64,000 bases of DNA from Ruminococcus_G sp964621905 (lineage in GTDB: Bacteria; Bacillota; Clostridia; Lachnospirales; Lachnospiraceae), in NCBI GenBank assembly GCA_964621905.1, contig CAZUNG010000017.1:1-64000 (forward strand), written 5' to 3'. Positions 8,820 to 17,187 of the stretch are shown in pieces. The notes beneath the pieces were generated by a model, which was not told the DNA's origin, searched no databases, and saw only the letters and a program-made list of their open reading frames with translations. Each line of letters begins with the position of its first letter. Positions within the stretch are counted from its first letter, which is position 1. The position numbers and the translations under genes were made by a program.

Positions 8820-9827
8820 ATGAAAGAAAATACGAAAAAAAAGACAAGTATCGGTGAAATCCTGGGAAAGGGAGGACCACTCATCGCAGTCATTATACTG
8901 TCGGTGGTACTGGCGATTGCCTCGCCTACATTTTTGACAACAGATAACTGGATGAATCTCTTTCGTCAGACGGCATTGAACAGTATGATCGCAGTCGGTA
9001 TGCTGGTGATTCTGCTGACTGGTGGAATTGATCTTTCAGTGGGGTCCATCTGTGCATTTGCTTCCTGTCTGATGGGCGTTGCCATGAAAGCCGGGATTGA
9101 GAATTCATTTCTTCTGATTATCATTTGTGTTGGGGTCGGGGCACTCTGCGGACTCGCGAACGGGCTGTTGTATACAAAACTGGATTTGCCGCACCCGTTT
9201 ATCGCGACACTGGGTACGATGCAGATCTTCAGAGGCGCGGCATTGATCGTGACAGGGGCTTCTCCCATCACAGGCTTTCCGGATGGCGTGACATGGCTGG
9301 GATTTGGAAATGTATTCGGGTTCCCCGTGTGTTTTATCGCAGTCATCATTGTATTTGCGGCGTTTGGTTTCTTTTTGAATTATATGCCGCTCGGAAGAAA
9401 GATCTATGCTGTCGGGGGGAATACGGAGGCGGCGAGGCTTTCCGGAATCAACGTGAAAAATGTGCAGACATTCGTTTATTTTATCGGAGGTCTGATGAGC
9501 GGTGTAGCGGCGTGGATTCTGACTGGGCGTGTTGGTACGGTCATGCCCACGACGGGTGAGACATATGCGATGGATGCGATCGCTGCCTGCATCATCGGAG
9601 GTGCTTCTTTTAATGGGGGCAAAGGTACAGTCGTTGGTACGCTCGTCGGCGCTCTGATGGTGCAGATTCTGCGAAACGGGCTGAATCTTCTCGGACAGCA
9701 GTCCGATGTGCAGCAGGTCGTCATCGGTGCCGTCGTTATCATTGCTGTATTCATTGACGTGAGAAGAGAAAAAGCGGATGTAAAAGCCAAAAGACTGGCC
9801 CAGGCAAAAGCCCAGGCGGCAGATTAA
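8820..9827 (+). CDS. Sugar ABC transporter permease (RbsC type)
   Basis: A 335-residue BPD_transp_2-family membrane protein with eight to ten hydrophobic segments. Family features are visible: LTGGIDLSVGSICAFASC near residue 65, the LDLPHPFIATLGTM segment, and the GGNTEAARLSGINV cytoplasmic loop followed by GGASFNGGKGTV. It forms the translocation channel with the preceding ATPase. The ATG directly follows the TAA of the ATPase gene, so translation is probably coupled. Only one permease gene is present, so a homodimer is expected. Confidence 0.95.
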   Translation: MKENTKKKTSIGEILGKGGPLIAVIILSVVLAIASPTFLTTDNWMNLFRQTALNSMIAVGMLVILLTGGIDLSVGSICAFASCLMGVAMKAGIENSFLLIIICVGVGALCGLANGLLYTKLDLPHPFIATLGTMQIFRGAALIVTGASPITGFPDGVTWLGFGNVFGFPVCFIAVIIVFAAFGFFLNYMPLGRKIYAVGGNTEAARLSGINVKNVQTFVYFIGGLMSGVAAWILTGRVGTVMPTTGETYAMDAIAACIIGGASFNGGKGTVVGTLVGALMVQILRNGLNLLGQQSDVQQVVIGAVVIIAVFIDVRREKADVKAKRLAQAKAQAAD

Positions 9828-9844
9828 AGGAGGATGGGGTAAGT

Positions 9845-11101
9845 ATGACTTCAAGAGAAAGAGTAAAAGCAGCATTAAATCATGTGGAACCTGATAAAGT
9901 GCCGATTGATTTCGGCGGACAGGATTGTTCCATGATGCATATTACGTGTGTTGCGAAATTGAGAGAGTATTACGGATTGAAAGGGCCGGTAAAACTGACG
10001 GAGGTCTCTACGATGACGGGTATGATCGATGATGACCTGAAAGAGGCGATGGGCTGTGATGTTGAGGCGCTGGAATCCTACAAAAACTTTTTTGGCATTC
10101 CCAAGAAGGACTGGAAAGAATGGAATTATATGGGATATGATATTCTGGTTCCGGGAGATTTTAACGTGACGGATGACGGCGACGGGGGATACTATATTTA
10201 TCCGTCCGGTGATATGAGTGCTCCGCCAAGCGGTCATATGCCAAAAGGGGGATTTTATTTTGACAATATAATCCGCACGCCCGATATTGACGAGGAGCAT
10301 CTGGATTATCATGACAACCTGGAGGAATACCAGCCTGTCCCGGATGACCTGCTGACTTATTATAAGGAGCAGATTGCGCATCTGGCAAAGAGTGACCGTG
10401 CGGTGACGGCATGTTTTGGTTACGCGGGACTGGGGGACGCTGCGCTGGTACCGGGTCCCACGCTTGCACATCCCAAAGGGATCCGAAGCATTGACGGCTG
10501 GTATATGGCGCCGCTGCTATACCCGGAGTACATTCATGATCTTCACAATGCGCAGATAGATATTGCTATCGAGAATTATAAAAAGATTGCGGAAGTGGTA
10601 GGGGATGAGGTTGATGTTGCTTTCACTTGCGGAGCAGATTTTGGAACACAGAGAGGACCCATGTGCTCCAGAGAGGTGCTGGAAGAGTTTTATATTCCGT
10701 ATTATAAGAGGATGAATGACTGGATCCATGAGAATACTTCATGGAAGACATTGAAACATTGCTGTGGAGCGATTTTCGACTATATCCCATTGTTTATTGA
10801 AGCAGGTTTTGATGCACTTAATCCTGTACAGTGTTCTGCAGTCGGAATGGACCCGCAGAAACTGAAAGATGAATATGGAAAGGATATTACTTTCTGGGGC
10901 GGTGGAGTCGATACACAGCGCATCCTGCCATTTGGCACACCAGAACAGGTGCGGGAGCAGGTGCTGGAGCGCTGTGAAATCTTCTCAAAAGGTGGAGGTT
11001 ACATTTTTAATTCCATCCATATCGTTCAGTGCGGCACACCGGTTGAAAATATTGTAGCAATGATTGACGCCGCTCATGAATTCAACGGCGACCGGCGCTG
11101 A
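9845..11101 (+). CDS. Uroporphyrinogen-decarboxylase-family protein (probable methyltransferase type)
   Basis: A 418-residue member of the UroD/MtaA fold family. The start MTSRERVKAALNHVEPDKVPID is typical of the branch found outside haem synthesis, which includes methylcobamide:CoM and other corrinoid methyltransferases. A conserved-looking HCCG (about 301-304) and the Cys in NPVQCS could contribute to metal binding. It closes the transporter operon, 17 bases after the permease and preceded by AAAGGAGG. The context suggests that it acts on the imported compound or a methylated derivative, but no corrinoid protein or other haem gene is nearby. The function is therefore open. Its last 28 bases overlap the converging yfhO-like gene. 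Confidence 0.8.
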   Translation: MTSRERVKAALNHVEPDKVPIDFGGQDCSMMHITCVAKLREYYGLKGPVKLTEVSTMTGMIDDDLKEAMGCDVEALESYKNFFGIPKKDWKEWNYMGYDILVPGDFNVTDDGDGGYYIYPSGDMSAPPSGHMPKGGFYFDNIIRTPDIDEEHLDYHDNLEEYQPVPDDLLTYYKEQIAHLAKSDRAVTACFGYAGLGDAALVPGPTLAHPKGIRSIDGWYMAPLLYPEYIHDLHNAQIDIAIENYKKIAEVVGDEVDVAFTCGADFGTQRGPMCSREVLEEFYIPYYKRMNDWIHENTSWKTLKHCCGAIFDYIPLFIEAGFDALNPVQCSAVGMDPQKLKDEYGKDITFWGGGVDTQRILPFGTPEQVREQVLERCEIFSKGGGYIFNSIHIVQCGTPVENIVAMIDAAHEFNGDRR

Positions 11102-13665
11102 CGGATACAGAGGACGGCAAGCAGGATACCGGCAAATGTACAGAGGAAGCCCGCGAATGTGCCCGGAGCCCGATAACGGATGATAATCTGATGTTCACCC
11201 TGCTCCAACGGGAATCCGAGGAACGCCGTGTTGACTTTCTGCGGCTGAACGGACTTACCGTCTACGAGAATCTGAAAGTTGTCGTCATAAGGGATTGAAC
11301 TTATGAACCAGCTGTCCCGGTCCGCCGTGACGGTTCCGGCTGTCACATCGCCGCCGCTTAAGGATTCATCCAGCTCAATGGGCCGGTTGTACAGGCCGCT
11401 GCCCGCCAGAATATCTTCATCGACGGTGAAGGCTTTACTGTCTGTGATCCGGTAATCTCCCTTTTTGAATGTGACAGGAAGGGAGATCCTGCTGTTCTCG
11501 ATCCCCAAACAATAAGTAAATGTTGTATTATTGTTGTAGTAATCGTGTGTTGTACTGGTCAGCTTGTTGCTGACCGTGCCAATTTTGACAGAAATATCTT
11601 TTTGGGGATGCAGGTTTTCTACCTGAAACTGCAGGAACAGCAGATCGCCCGATCCTGCGCCGTCCGGAAGCGGAATGTCGATCTCGGAGTTCTTTGCGGC
11701 GTGAATTTCATATCCGTTTTCGATGGCGTGAATATTCAGCGCCGGGCCGGTCTGGTGTGGGATGATAAATGTTACATCGCGTACCTTCAGGTCCGGCTGT
11801 ACAGATGTTGTGGATGTTGAAATACTGGATTGCGGGACCACTCCGACCTGTGAAAATATAAGCTGACTGTATGGAAAATCAAGAGATTCGTATTCCTGCT
11901 CGGAGATCAGGCGGTCCGTGACATAAGCCAGAGGAGCTGCGTTTTTGTTTTCCCAAAGTGTGAGGCCGTCCTGCGTGTACAGTTTTTGATAACCGAACTG
12001 CGTGTCTTGGCTGATGATATATTTTACGCCCATCAGCCGGCGGAACAGAGGATTCGTGGAGACACCCTGCATGAGACAGTTGCGGTATGGCTGCTCCAGT
12101 TCAAAGGTCTGCTCACGAAATGCCCGGTAATACGGGTTACAGGCCGATGAATACAGGGAGGAGATTTTTTGTCCTCCCGCGTGGATTCTGTTAAGGTTGG
12201 CAGAGTTTTCTGCGTGTGTTCCGATCTGCTCCAGGCGGAAACCAGACAGTTTGTCATCGATGGAAGAGACAAGATTCGATATCCTGGAACTGGTAAGTTC
12301 CTGAAAAAAGTCGCGCGGAACAGCCATATCTGCGGCGCTGTGACAGATCATACAGTAACTGAACAGGAATCCGCATGACAGAAGTACCGGAAGGGGCGCT
12401 GTCAGTTTTTTCAGGAACAGATACAGGCAGAATGCGGCAGACATGACAGCCGCGTCAATCAGGATGAACCTCCAGTAATTCCGGTATTGATCCTGGTGTC
12501 TGCACATAAATAATAAAAGAATGACAGCCACATATGGCAGCAGATAAAGTATTTTTGTCCGGACGGAGTTTCCTGTTTTTATCTGCTGTATTTTTTTTAT
12601 ATAGTATGCGATCACATAACACAGCAGAGGGAGAAAAGGAATGAACACCTTATCCTTTTCGTACAGTCCTCCGTTTAAGAGATAACCGGCCGCCGGGATG
12701 GTAAAAAGAAAGATCAGACTCCAGATCAAGATTCGTTCACTTGCCTTTTTCCAGAACAAGCCCGTGATCAGTACGGCGATCACAAGGGAGGTGAGTCCCA
12801 GTCCGTACGGACTGTAAAGCAGACGCATAACTTTCAGCTCAGGTAGCAGCAGCTGTGAGACAGAGGTACTATGAGCAGAAGATCTGCTGCTGCCCAAAAT
12901 GGCGGCTGCGGAAGGAATTAATAAAATGCCGGCCATACAGACGGCGGCGATCATGGGACATAAAAGTCTGAGAGTGCTCCGGATCCATACAGAAACCGCA
13001 GCATTGCCGTTGTGTTCCTGAGAGCAGCGGTGCAGACCATATAAAAACAGAGCGCCCATCCCGCCGATGGAAAAATAAAAGCTTGTCATAATCATGAGGA
13101 ACACGGCGGCGATCAGTAAGCCGGGCCGGCGATGTTCAACCAGCCGGTCCATTCCGAGAAAGCCCATGCAAAGAAATGGCATGTAGCTTACGAACATCCA
13201 CTGATTGTAGGAGTGGTAAATCATTGGCGCCGCCAGCAAAAACAGCAGGGCGCAGCTAAAGGAGGTCCAGACGGAGAATCCCCGTTTTATAAGCCAGGCA
13301 TAAAGCAGATATACAGCGGCCGCAAGCCCGATTATGCTGACTGCCATAATGTAATCTGCCATTTTCACGAACGGCAGGGCATAAGAGAGCAGAATCAGCG
13401 GGCTGAACAGGCCGTAATAAGAGAAATTGTAAATGTTCTGTCCGCCGCCGATATCCGGGGCGAAATTAGGAAAAAGACTGCCTGTCTCATAAAACAGCTG
13501 TCGGAAATAATCCGGAAGCACGCTGTGCTGGCTGATCCAGTCTACCTTGGAGCCAAAGACCCCGTTCTTCAGGACGCATGCACAGCCGAGTATCAAAACG
13601 GCTGTCAGCAGAGTGCAGCAAATGATATGCTTGCCCCTGCCCGCGGCGTAGTTATGCTGCTTCAT
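11074..13665 (-). CDS. YfhO-family multi-spanning membrane protein
   Basis: An 863-residue membrane protein of the YfhO family (GT-C-like topology). It has about a dozen hydrophobic segments in the first 450 residues, a long extracytoplasmic region (about 460-830), and a last membrane segment near the C-terminus ending in a basic tail. In Bacillus and Staphylococcus, YfhO works with the CsbB glycosyltransferase and a GtcA flippase to place sugars on lipoteichoic acid; the GT2 gene directly upstream fits that pairing. I start at 13665, where GGAGGAAATCCTT precedes ATG, rather than at 13707; this leaves a 14-base overlap with the glycosyltransferase gene. No GtcA-like gene is visible in the window. 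Confidence 0.88.
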   Translation of the reverse strand: MKQHNYAAGRGKHIICCTLLTAVLILGCACVLKNGVFGSKVDWISQHSVLPDYFRQLFYETGSLFPNFAPDIGGGQNIYNFSYYGLFSPLILLSYALPFVKMADYIMAVSIIGLAAAVYLLYAWLIKRGFSVWTSFSCALLFLLAAPMIYHSYNQWMFVSYMPFLCMGFLGMDRLVEHRRPGLLIAAVFLMIMTSFYFSIGGMGALFLYGLHRCSQEHNGNAAVSVWIRSTLRLLCPMIAAVCMAGILLIPSAAAILGSSRSSAHSTSVSQLLLPELKVMRLLYSPYGLGLTSLVIAVLITGLFWKKASERILIWSLIFLFTIPAAGYLLNGGLYEKDKVFIPFLPLLCYVIAYYIKKIQQIKTGNSVRTKILYLLPYVAVILLLFMCRHQDQYRNYWRFILIDAAVMSAAFCLYLFLKKLTAPLPVLLSCGFLFSYCMICHSAADMAVPRDFFQELTSSRISNLVSSIDDKLSGFRLEQIGTHAENSANLNRIHAGGQKISSLYSSACNPYYRAFREQTFELEQPYRNCLMQGVSTNPLFRRLMGVKYIISQDTQFGYQKLYTQDGLTLWENKNAAPLAYVTDRLISEQEYESLDFPYSQLIFSQVGVVPQSSISTSTTSVQPDLKVRDVTFIIPHQTGPALNIHAIENGYEIHAAKNSEIDIPLPDGAGSGDLLFLQFQVENLHPQKDISVKIGTVSNKLTSTTHDYYNNNTTFTYCLGIENSRISLPVTFKKGDYRITDSKAFTVDEDILAGSGLYNRPIELDESLSGGDVTAGTVTADRDSWFISSIPYDDNFQILVDGKSVQPQKVNTAFLGFPLEQGEHQIIIRYRAPGTFAGFLCTFAGILLAVLCIRQRRSPLNS

Positions 13666-14629
13666 AAGGATTTCCTCCGGTTTTTTTGCATCCGTCTGCT
13701 TTTTCACTGGATTCTTTCAGGATGAAAATTGGCCTGTTTTTTGTCTCCAGATATGTTTTGGAGAGGTATTGTCCTACAATCCCTGTACAGAACAACTGGA
13801 TGCCGCTGACAAAAAATATCAGACAGGCAAGTGACGGCCATCCACTGACCGGATCTCCAAATAACAGAGTTTTGATAATGATAACAACGATCATCAGGAA
13901 TGCAAGAAAGCAAAATGCCACACCGGCAATGGATGCGAGCGCCAGAGGAGCGACCGAAAAACCGGTGATGCCCTCAAGAGAATATAAAAACAGCTTTTTG
14001 ATCGACCATTTGGTCTCGCCTGCAGCCCGCTCAATATTCGGGTATTCCAGCCATTTCGTGCGAAATCCTACCCACTCAAAAATTCCTTTGGAAAAACGGT
14101 TATATTCGCTCATGGAGAGAACTGCTTTCGCCATGCTGTATTTCATCAGACGGTAATCTCTGGCACCGCTTACGATTTCTGTTTTGGATATGCGATTGAT
14201 GAAACGGTAAAATTCCCTGGATAAAAAGGAACGGACTGCTGGTTCCCCATCGCGGTCAGAGCGTTTCGTGGCGACGCTGTCGTAATCTTCTGTCTTCAGG
14301 ATCTGGTACATTTTGGGCAGCAGAGCAGGGGGGTCCTGAAGATCAGCATCCATAACTGCCACATAATCCCCGGCAGCATTGGAAAGTCCGGCATAGATAG
14401 CAGCCTCCTTTCCAAAATTTCTGGAAAATGAATAATATTTGCAGCGCTTGTCTTTGTGGCTTAATTCTTTTAAAACGGGCAGTGTGCGGTCGCTGGAACC
14501 GTCATCGATAAACAGCAGCTCAAAGCTGCAGGAGGACATCTGCCCCATTACATTCTCCATTGTGCTGTAGTAGGCGGGAAGTACTTCTTCCTCGTTAAAA
14601 CATGGTATGATAATTGATATTTTATCCAT
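13652..14629 (-). CDS. GT2 glycosyltransferase with two C-terminal membrane segments (CsbB/GtrB type)
   Basis: A 325-residue family-2 glycosyltransferase resembling dolichol-phosphate mannosyltransferase. The nucleotide-sugar fold starts IIIPCFNEEEVLP, with DDGSSD and the metal-binding AVMDADLQDPP (DxD-like). Two hydrophobic segments (about 230-260 and 270-295) anchor the C-terminus in the membrane. The family makes undecaprenyl-phosphate-linked monosaccharides (GlcNAc or Glc) on the cytoplasmic face. Translational overlap with the YfhO-like gene suggests that the lipid-linked sugar it makes is transferred outside by that protein. GAGAGGTGAGTAT precedes the ATG. Confidence 0.9.
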   Translation of the reverse strand: MDKISIIIPCFNEEEVLPAYYSTMENVMGQMSSCSFELLFIDDGSSDRTLPVLKELSHKDKRCKYYSFSRNFGKEAAIYAGLSNAAGDYVAVMDADLQDPPALLPKMYQILKTEDYDSVATKRSDRDGEPAVRSFLSREFYRFINRISKTEIVSGARDYRLMKYSMAKAVLSMSEYNRFSKGIFEWVGFRTKWLEYPNIERAAGETKWSIKKLFLYSLEGITGFSVAPLALASIAGVAFCFLAFLMIVVIIIKTLLFGDPVSGWPSLACLIFFVSGIQLFCTGIVGQYLSKTYLETKNRPIFILKESSEKADGCKKTGGNPYEAA

Positions 14630-14741
14630 ATACTCACCTCTCTAAACAACAGTATACAGTTCAAATCTTAAGAAATTCTTTGTATTCCTTAAATTAATGA
14701 TAAAAAATAAAAGAATGGGCTGCCGGGAATGTCTCATAATG

Positions 14742-14750
14742 TGCTATAAT
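14742..14750 (+). promoter_or_regulatory. Extended -10 promoter for the CPBP protease gene
   Basis: TGCTATAAT at 14742-14750 is an extended -10 element with no good -35, about 35 bases before the start codon. Confidence 0.55.
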
Positions 14751-14784
14751 TAAGCTCACAAACTGTTTTGATGGGAGGATTTTT

Positions 14785-15819
14785 ATGCAGGAGGATTATA
14801 AGATACCGGACGCAGCCGGTGAATTACGGCAGGATCGGAAATATTTTTCCGGGATCGGAATGATGTTTTTTTGGGGAACTATACTGGTGATAGCGATACA
14901 GGGAGCCGCAATTTTTCTGGTCAGGTGGTTGAGACCGGAATGGCTGGAGGACAGTACGATATCGCTGCTGGTGACTTCACTTCCGCTGTATCTGCTGGCG
15001 CTGCCTCTGATGATTTTGCTCATCACCCGCGTAAAGCCCCGGACAGTGATCAGACAAAACAGAATGTCTGCCGGACAGATGGCTGTGGCGTTTTTGATGT
15101 CCTATGCAATGTTATATGTGAGCAATCTGCTCGGGAATTTTATTACGGTTTTGATCGGGCTTATAAAGGGCTCCGGGGTGGGTAATGTTCTGGTGGATGC
15201 AGTTTTTGGAACCAACCCCTGGGTGGTTTTCTTTCTTATGGTGCTGTGTGCTCCCGTCTTTGAAGAATTTATCTTCCGGAAGCTTTTGATTGACCGGGCG
15301 GTTGCGTACGGGGAAGGTGTGGCAGTCGTGCTCTCCGGAGTGATGTTTGGGTTATTCCACGGCAATCTGAATCAGTTTGCCTATGCGTTTCTGCTCGGTA
15401 TTTTCTTTGGCTTTATCTATGTAAAGACCGGGAAGATACGGTATACAGTGATACTGCATATGGTGATTAATTTTATGGGAAGCGTGGTTTCAACCCAGGT
15501 GATGAATGCCATAAATGTTGAAAAAACAACGGAAGCGCTGCAATTGTTTCAGAGTAATCCCGCGGAGGGTATGGCCGCACTGCAGTCTGTGCTGCCAGGC
15601 CTGATTTTATCAGGGATATATGTGCTTCTGATATTTGGCGTTGTGATAGCTGGAATTGTACTGTTGATCGTAAAACGCAGGAAGTTTAGGCTTATGCCGG
15701 GAGAGGTTGTAATTCCGAAGGGAAAACGGTTTCAGACGGTCATGGGGAACCTGGGAATGGCGCTGTTTAGTATTTTCTGGGTGGTACAGATGATTTGGCA
15801 GCTTTTGCAGCCTGCATGA
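14785..15819 (+). CDS. CPBP-family intramembrane metalloprotease
   Basis: A 344-residue multi-spanning membrane protein of the CAAX-protease/bacteriocin-processing (Abi, Rce1-like) family. All catalytic motifs are visible: EExxxR (Glu160, Glu161, Arg165), FxxxH ending at His192 (GLFHGN), and HxxxN with His225 and Asn229 (ILHMVIN). The active site is therefore intact. Members process or degrade membrane peptides, and some give bacteriocin self-immunity; the substrate here is unknown. It is a single gene with its own promoter, GGAGG ribosome binding site and terminator. Confidence 0.88.
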   Translation: MQEDYKIPDAAGELRQDRKYFSGIGMMFFWGTILVIAIQGAAIFLVRWLRPEWLEDSTISLLVTSLPLYLLALPLMILLITRVKPRTVIRQNRMSAGQMAVAFLMSYAMLYVSNLLGNFITVLIGLIKGSGVGNVLVDAVFGTNPWVVFFLMVLCAPVFEEFIFRKLLIDRAVAYGEGVAVVLSGVMFGLFHGNLNQFAYAFLLGIFFGFIYVKTGKIRYTVILHMVINFMGSVVSTQVMNAINVEKTTEALQLFQSNPAEGMAALQSVLPGLILSGIYVLLIFGVVIAGIVLLIVKRRKFRLMPGEVVIPKGKRFQTVMGNLGMALFSIFWVVQMIWQLLQPA

Positions 15820-15829
15820 AAAGAGATTG

Positions 15830-15884
15830 ATAACAGACAAAGGCGGGCAGCCGGGACTGTCCGCTTTTTGTCTGTTATTTCTTT
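15830..15884. terminator. Bidirectional terminator between CPBP protease and AraC-type regulator
   Basis: Long arms (15830-15850 with 15857-15878) pair with few mismatches. T-runs occur inside the right arm and after it. The right arm covers the stop codon of the converging regulator gene. Confidence 0.8.
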
Positions 15885-16732
15885 TTCACCGGAATCCATA
15901 TCTCGCTGTAATAGTTTTCGTCCTGTATGCCGTCTGCATAATCGTCCGGATGGCTGTACATCTCAAAGCTGTATCCGGCTGCAATCTCATAGTCTTTGCA
16001 GTTTGGCAGCCATTCTGAGAAAATTTTCCTGTTTACATCCTGCAGGGAATTCGGCATTGCCCCTCTGCAGGGGAAAATTGCCCAGGTGTATTCCGGTATA
16101 ACCTTCGTCACATACCCATCCGGAATCTCGGCAACAGGGTTATAGTTATCCGCGATCAGGTATTCAAATTCATTCCCGCTCATACTTTCGTCAATACTCA
16201 CACCATACATGCCGCAGACATGGCTGCCCTTCCCGGTCTGATAATGAGCGGTCCAAAATTTGGGGATCTCCGTTGCGGCACCGTCGTACCTGAACGTTTT
16301 CGATACTCCTAAAATGGTAAAGGAAGCTTTTTTAACAATTTTGTAATCCATAATATAACCGCCTTCCAATGAAAATTTGATCTTCAGCGGGGCAAACAGT
16401 TTAATCATCGCCCCGTCTTTTCTTACAGCAGTTGGGGTAACGCCATGGAAACGGGTGAAAGCTTTTGTGAAGCTGTCCGGCGAGTCATAACCATATTTCA
16501 GCGCGATGTCTATAATTTTTGTGTCTGTGGAAACAAGCTCGCTGCCGGCAAGCGTAAGCCTGCGCCGCCTGATATATTCTCCGACCGTAAAACCGCAGAG
16601 TATGGCAAAGCCCTTTTGAAAATAAAACGGGGATAACAATGTCTGTTCTGCGATTTTGTCAATGGCAAGTTCACCGGTTATATTTTCTTCAATGTAGCTG
16701 ACCGCTTTGCTGATATCTTCAACCCATCCCAT
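15875..16732 (-). CDS. AraC-family regulator with GyrI-like effector domain
   Basis: A 285-residue transcriptional regulator of the Rob/SoxS-like group. The N-terminal 105 residues hold two HTH motifs (AIDKIAEQTLLSPFYFQKGF and IIDIALKYGYDSPDSFTKAF). From about residue 125 a GyrI-like small-molecule-binding domain follows (MDYKIVKKASFTILGVSKT to the end, with the Trp- and Glu-rich pocket motifs YTWAIFPCRGAMP and YSEIWIPV). Such proteins bind hydrophobic cationic drugs or metabolites. The neighbouring CPBP gene is convergent, so no target is implied by position. Confidence 0.88.
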   Translation of the reverse strand: MGWVEDISKAVSYIEENITGELAIDKIAEQTLLSPFYFQKGFAILCGFTVGEYIRRRRLTLAGSELVSTDTKIIDIALKYGYDSPDSFTKAFTRFHGVTPTAVRKDGAMIKLFAPLKIKFSLEGGYIMDYKIVKKASFTILGVSKTFRYDGAATEIPKFWTAHYQTGKGSHVCGMYGVSIDESMSGNEFEYLIADNYNPVAEIPDGYVTKVIPEYTWAIFPCRGAMPNSLQDVNRKIFSEWLPNCKDYEIAAGYSFEMYSHPDDYADGIQDENYYSEIWIPVKKK

Positions 16733-16945
16733 AACGGGTACCTCCCTGTCTGTGATCTTATCTTACTATGTTCGGGTTTCTTCCTCCCGACTTTTTGTGT
16801 TATCTTTTGTCCGGGAGCAGATATGGATGTATGGTAAGGCATAGGATCAGATTTGTCAAAGTTTATTTGCAGACCTGGAAGACCGGAAATTCTCGCGATA
16901 AAAAGAAAAAATAAGGAAATGGGATATTTTGTATAGTCAGAGTAC

Positions 16946-16974
16946 TTGACGCTGCACAAAAAAAGCGTTATAGT
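16946..16974 (+). promoter_or_regulatory. Promoter for the SAM riboswitch-metK transcript
   Basis: TTGACG at 16946-16951 and TATAGT at 16969-16974 with a 17-base spacer. The start would lie about 25 bases before the riboswitch P1 stem. Confidence 0.8.
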
Positions 16975-17002
16975 ACGTAGGTAAAAATAAATATTTGCTT
17001 TT

Positions 17003-17102
17003 CTCTTATTCAGAGTGATGGAGATACAAAGGATCTGTGAAGTCACGGCAACCCCCTCAGTGGAAGGTGCCAACCTGAGCGAGTAATTTCGAACAATAAG
17101 GG
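17003..17102 (+). ncRNA. SAM-I (S-box) riboswitch aptamer
   Basis: The P1 stem CTTATT (17005-17010) pairs with AATAAG (17095-17100). Between them is the S-box core: CAGAGTGATGGAG, then GAAGTCACGGCAACC, then GGAAGGTGCCAACC, then GAGCGAG. This is the standard SAM-I arrangement. It lies directly upstream of metK, the gene that makes its ligand, so it provides feedback control: SAM binding favours P1 and the terminator. Confidence 0.95.
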
Positions 17103-17120
17103 GATTTGATGAAAATGATT

Positions 17121-17152
17121 AAGTCCGCCTGAATTTAGGTGGACTTTCTTTA
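17121..17152 (+). terminator. Riboswitch-controlled terminator before metK
   Basis: AAGTCCGCCT (17121-17130) pairs with AGGTGGACTT (17137-17146), followed by TCTTT. It is the expression platform of the upstream SAM-I aptamer. Confidence 0.85.
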
Positions 17153-17187
17153 TAGAAGAAAAGCAAAACGACAAAGGAGAACGAAGC

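Noticed and set aside
11074..11101. Frameshift or false stop at the converging ends of the UroD-family and YfhO genes
   Set aside because: Both C-termini look complete and a 28-base convergent overlap is possible without error.
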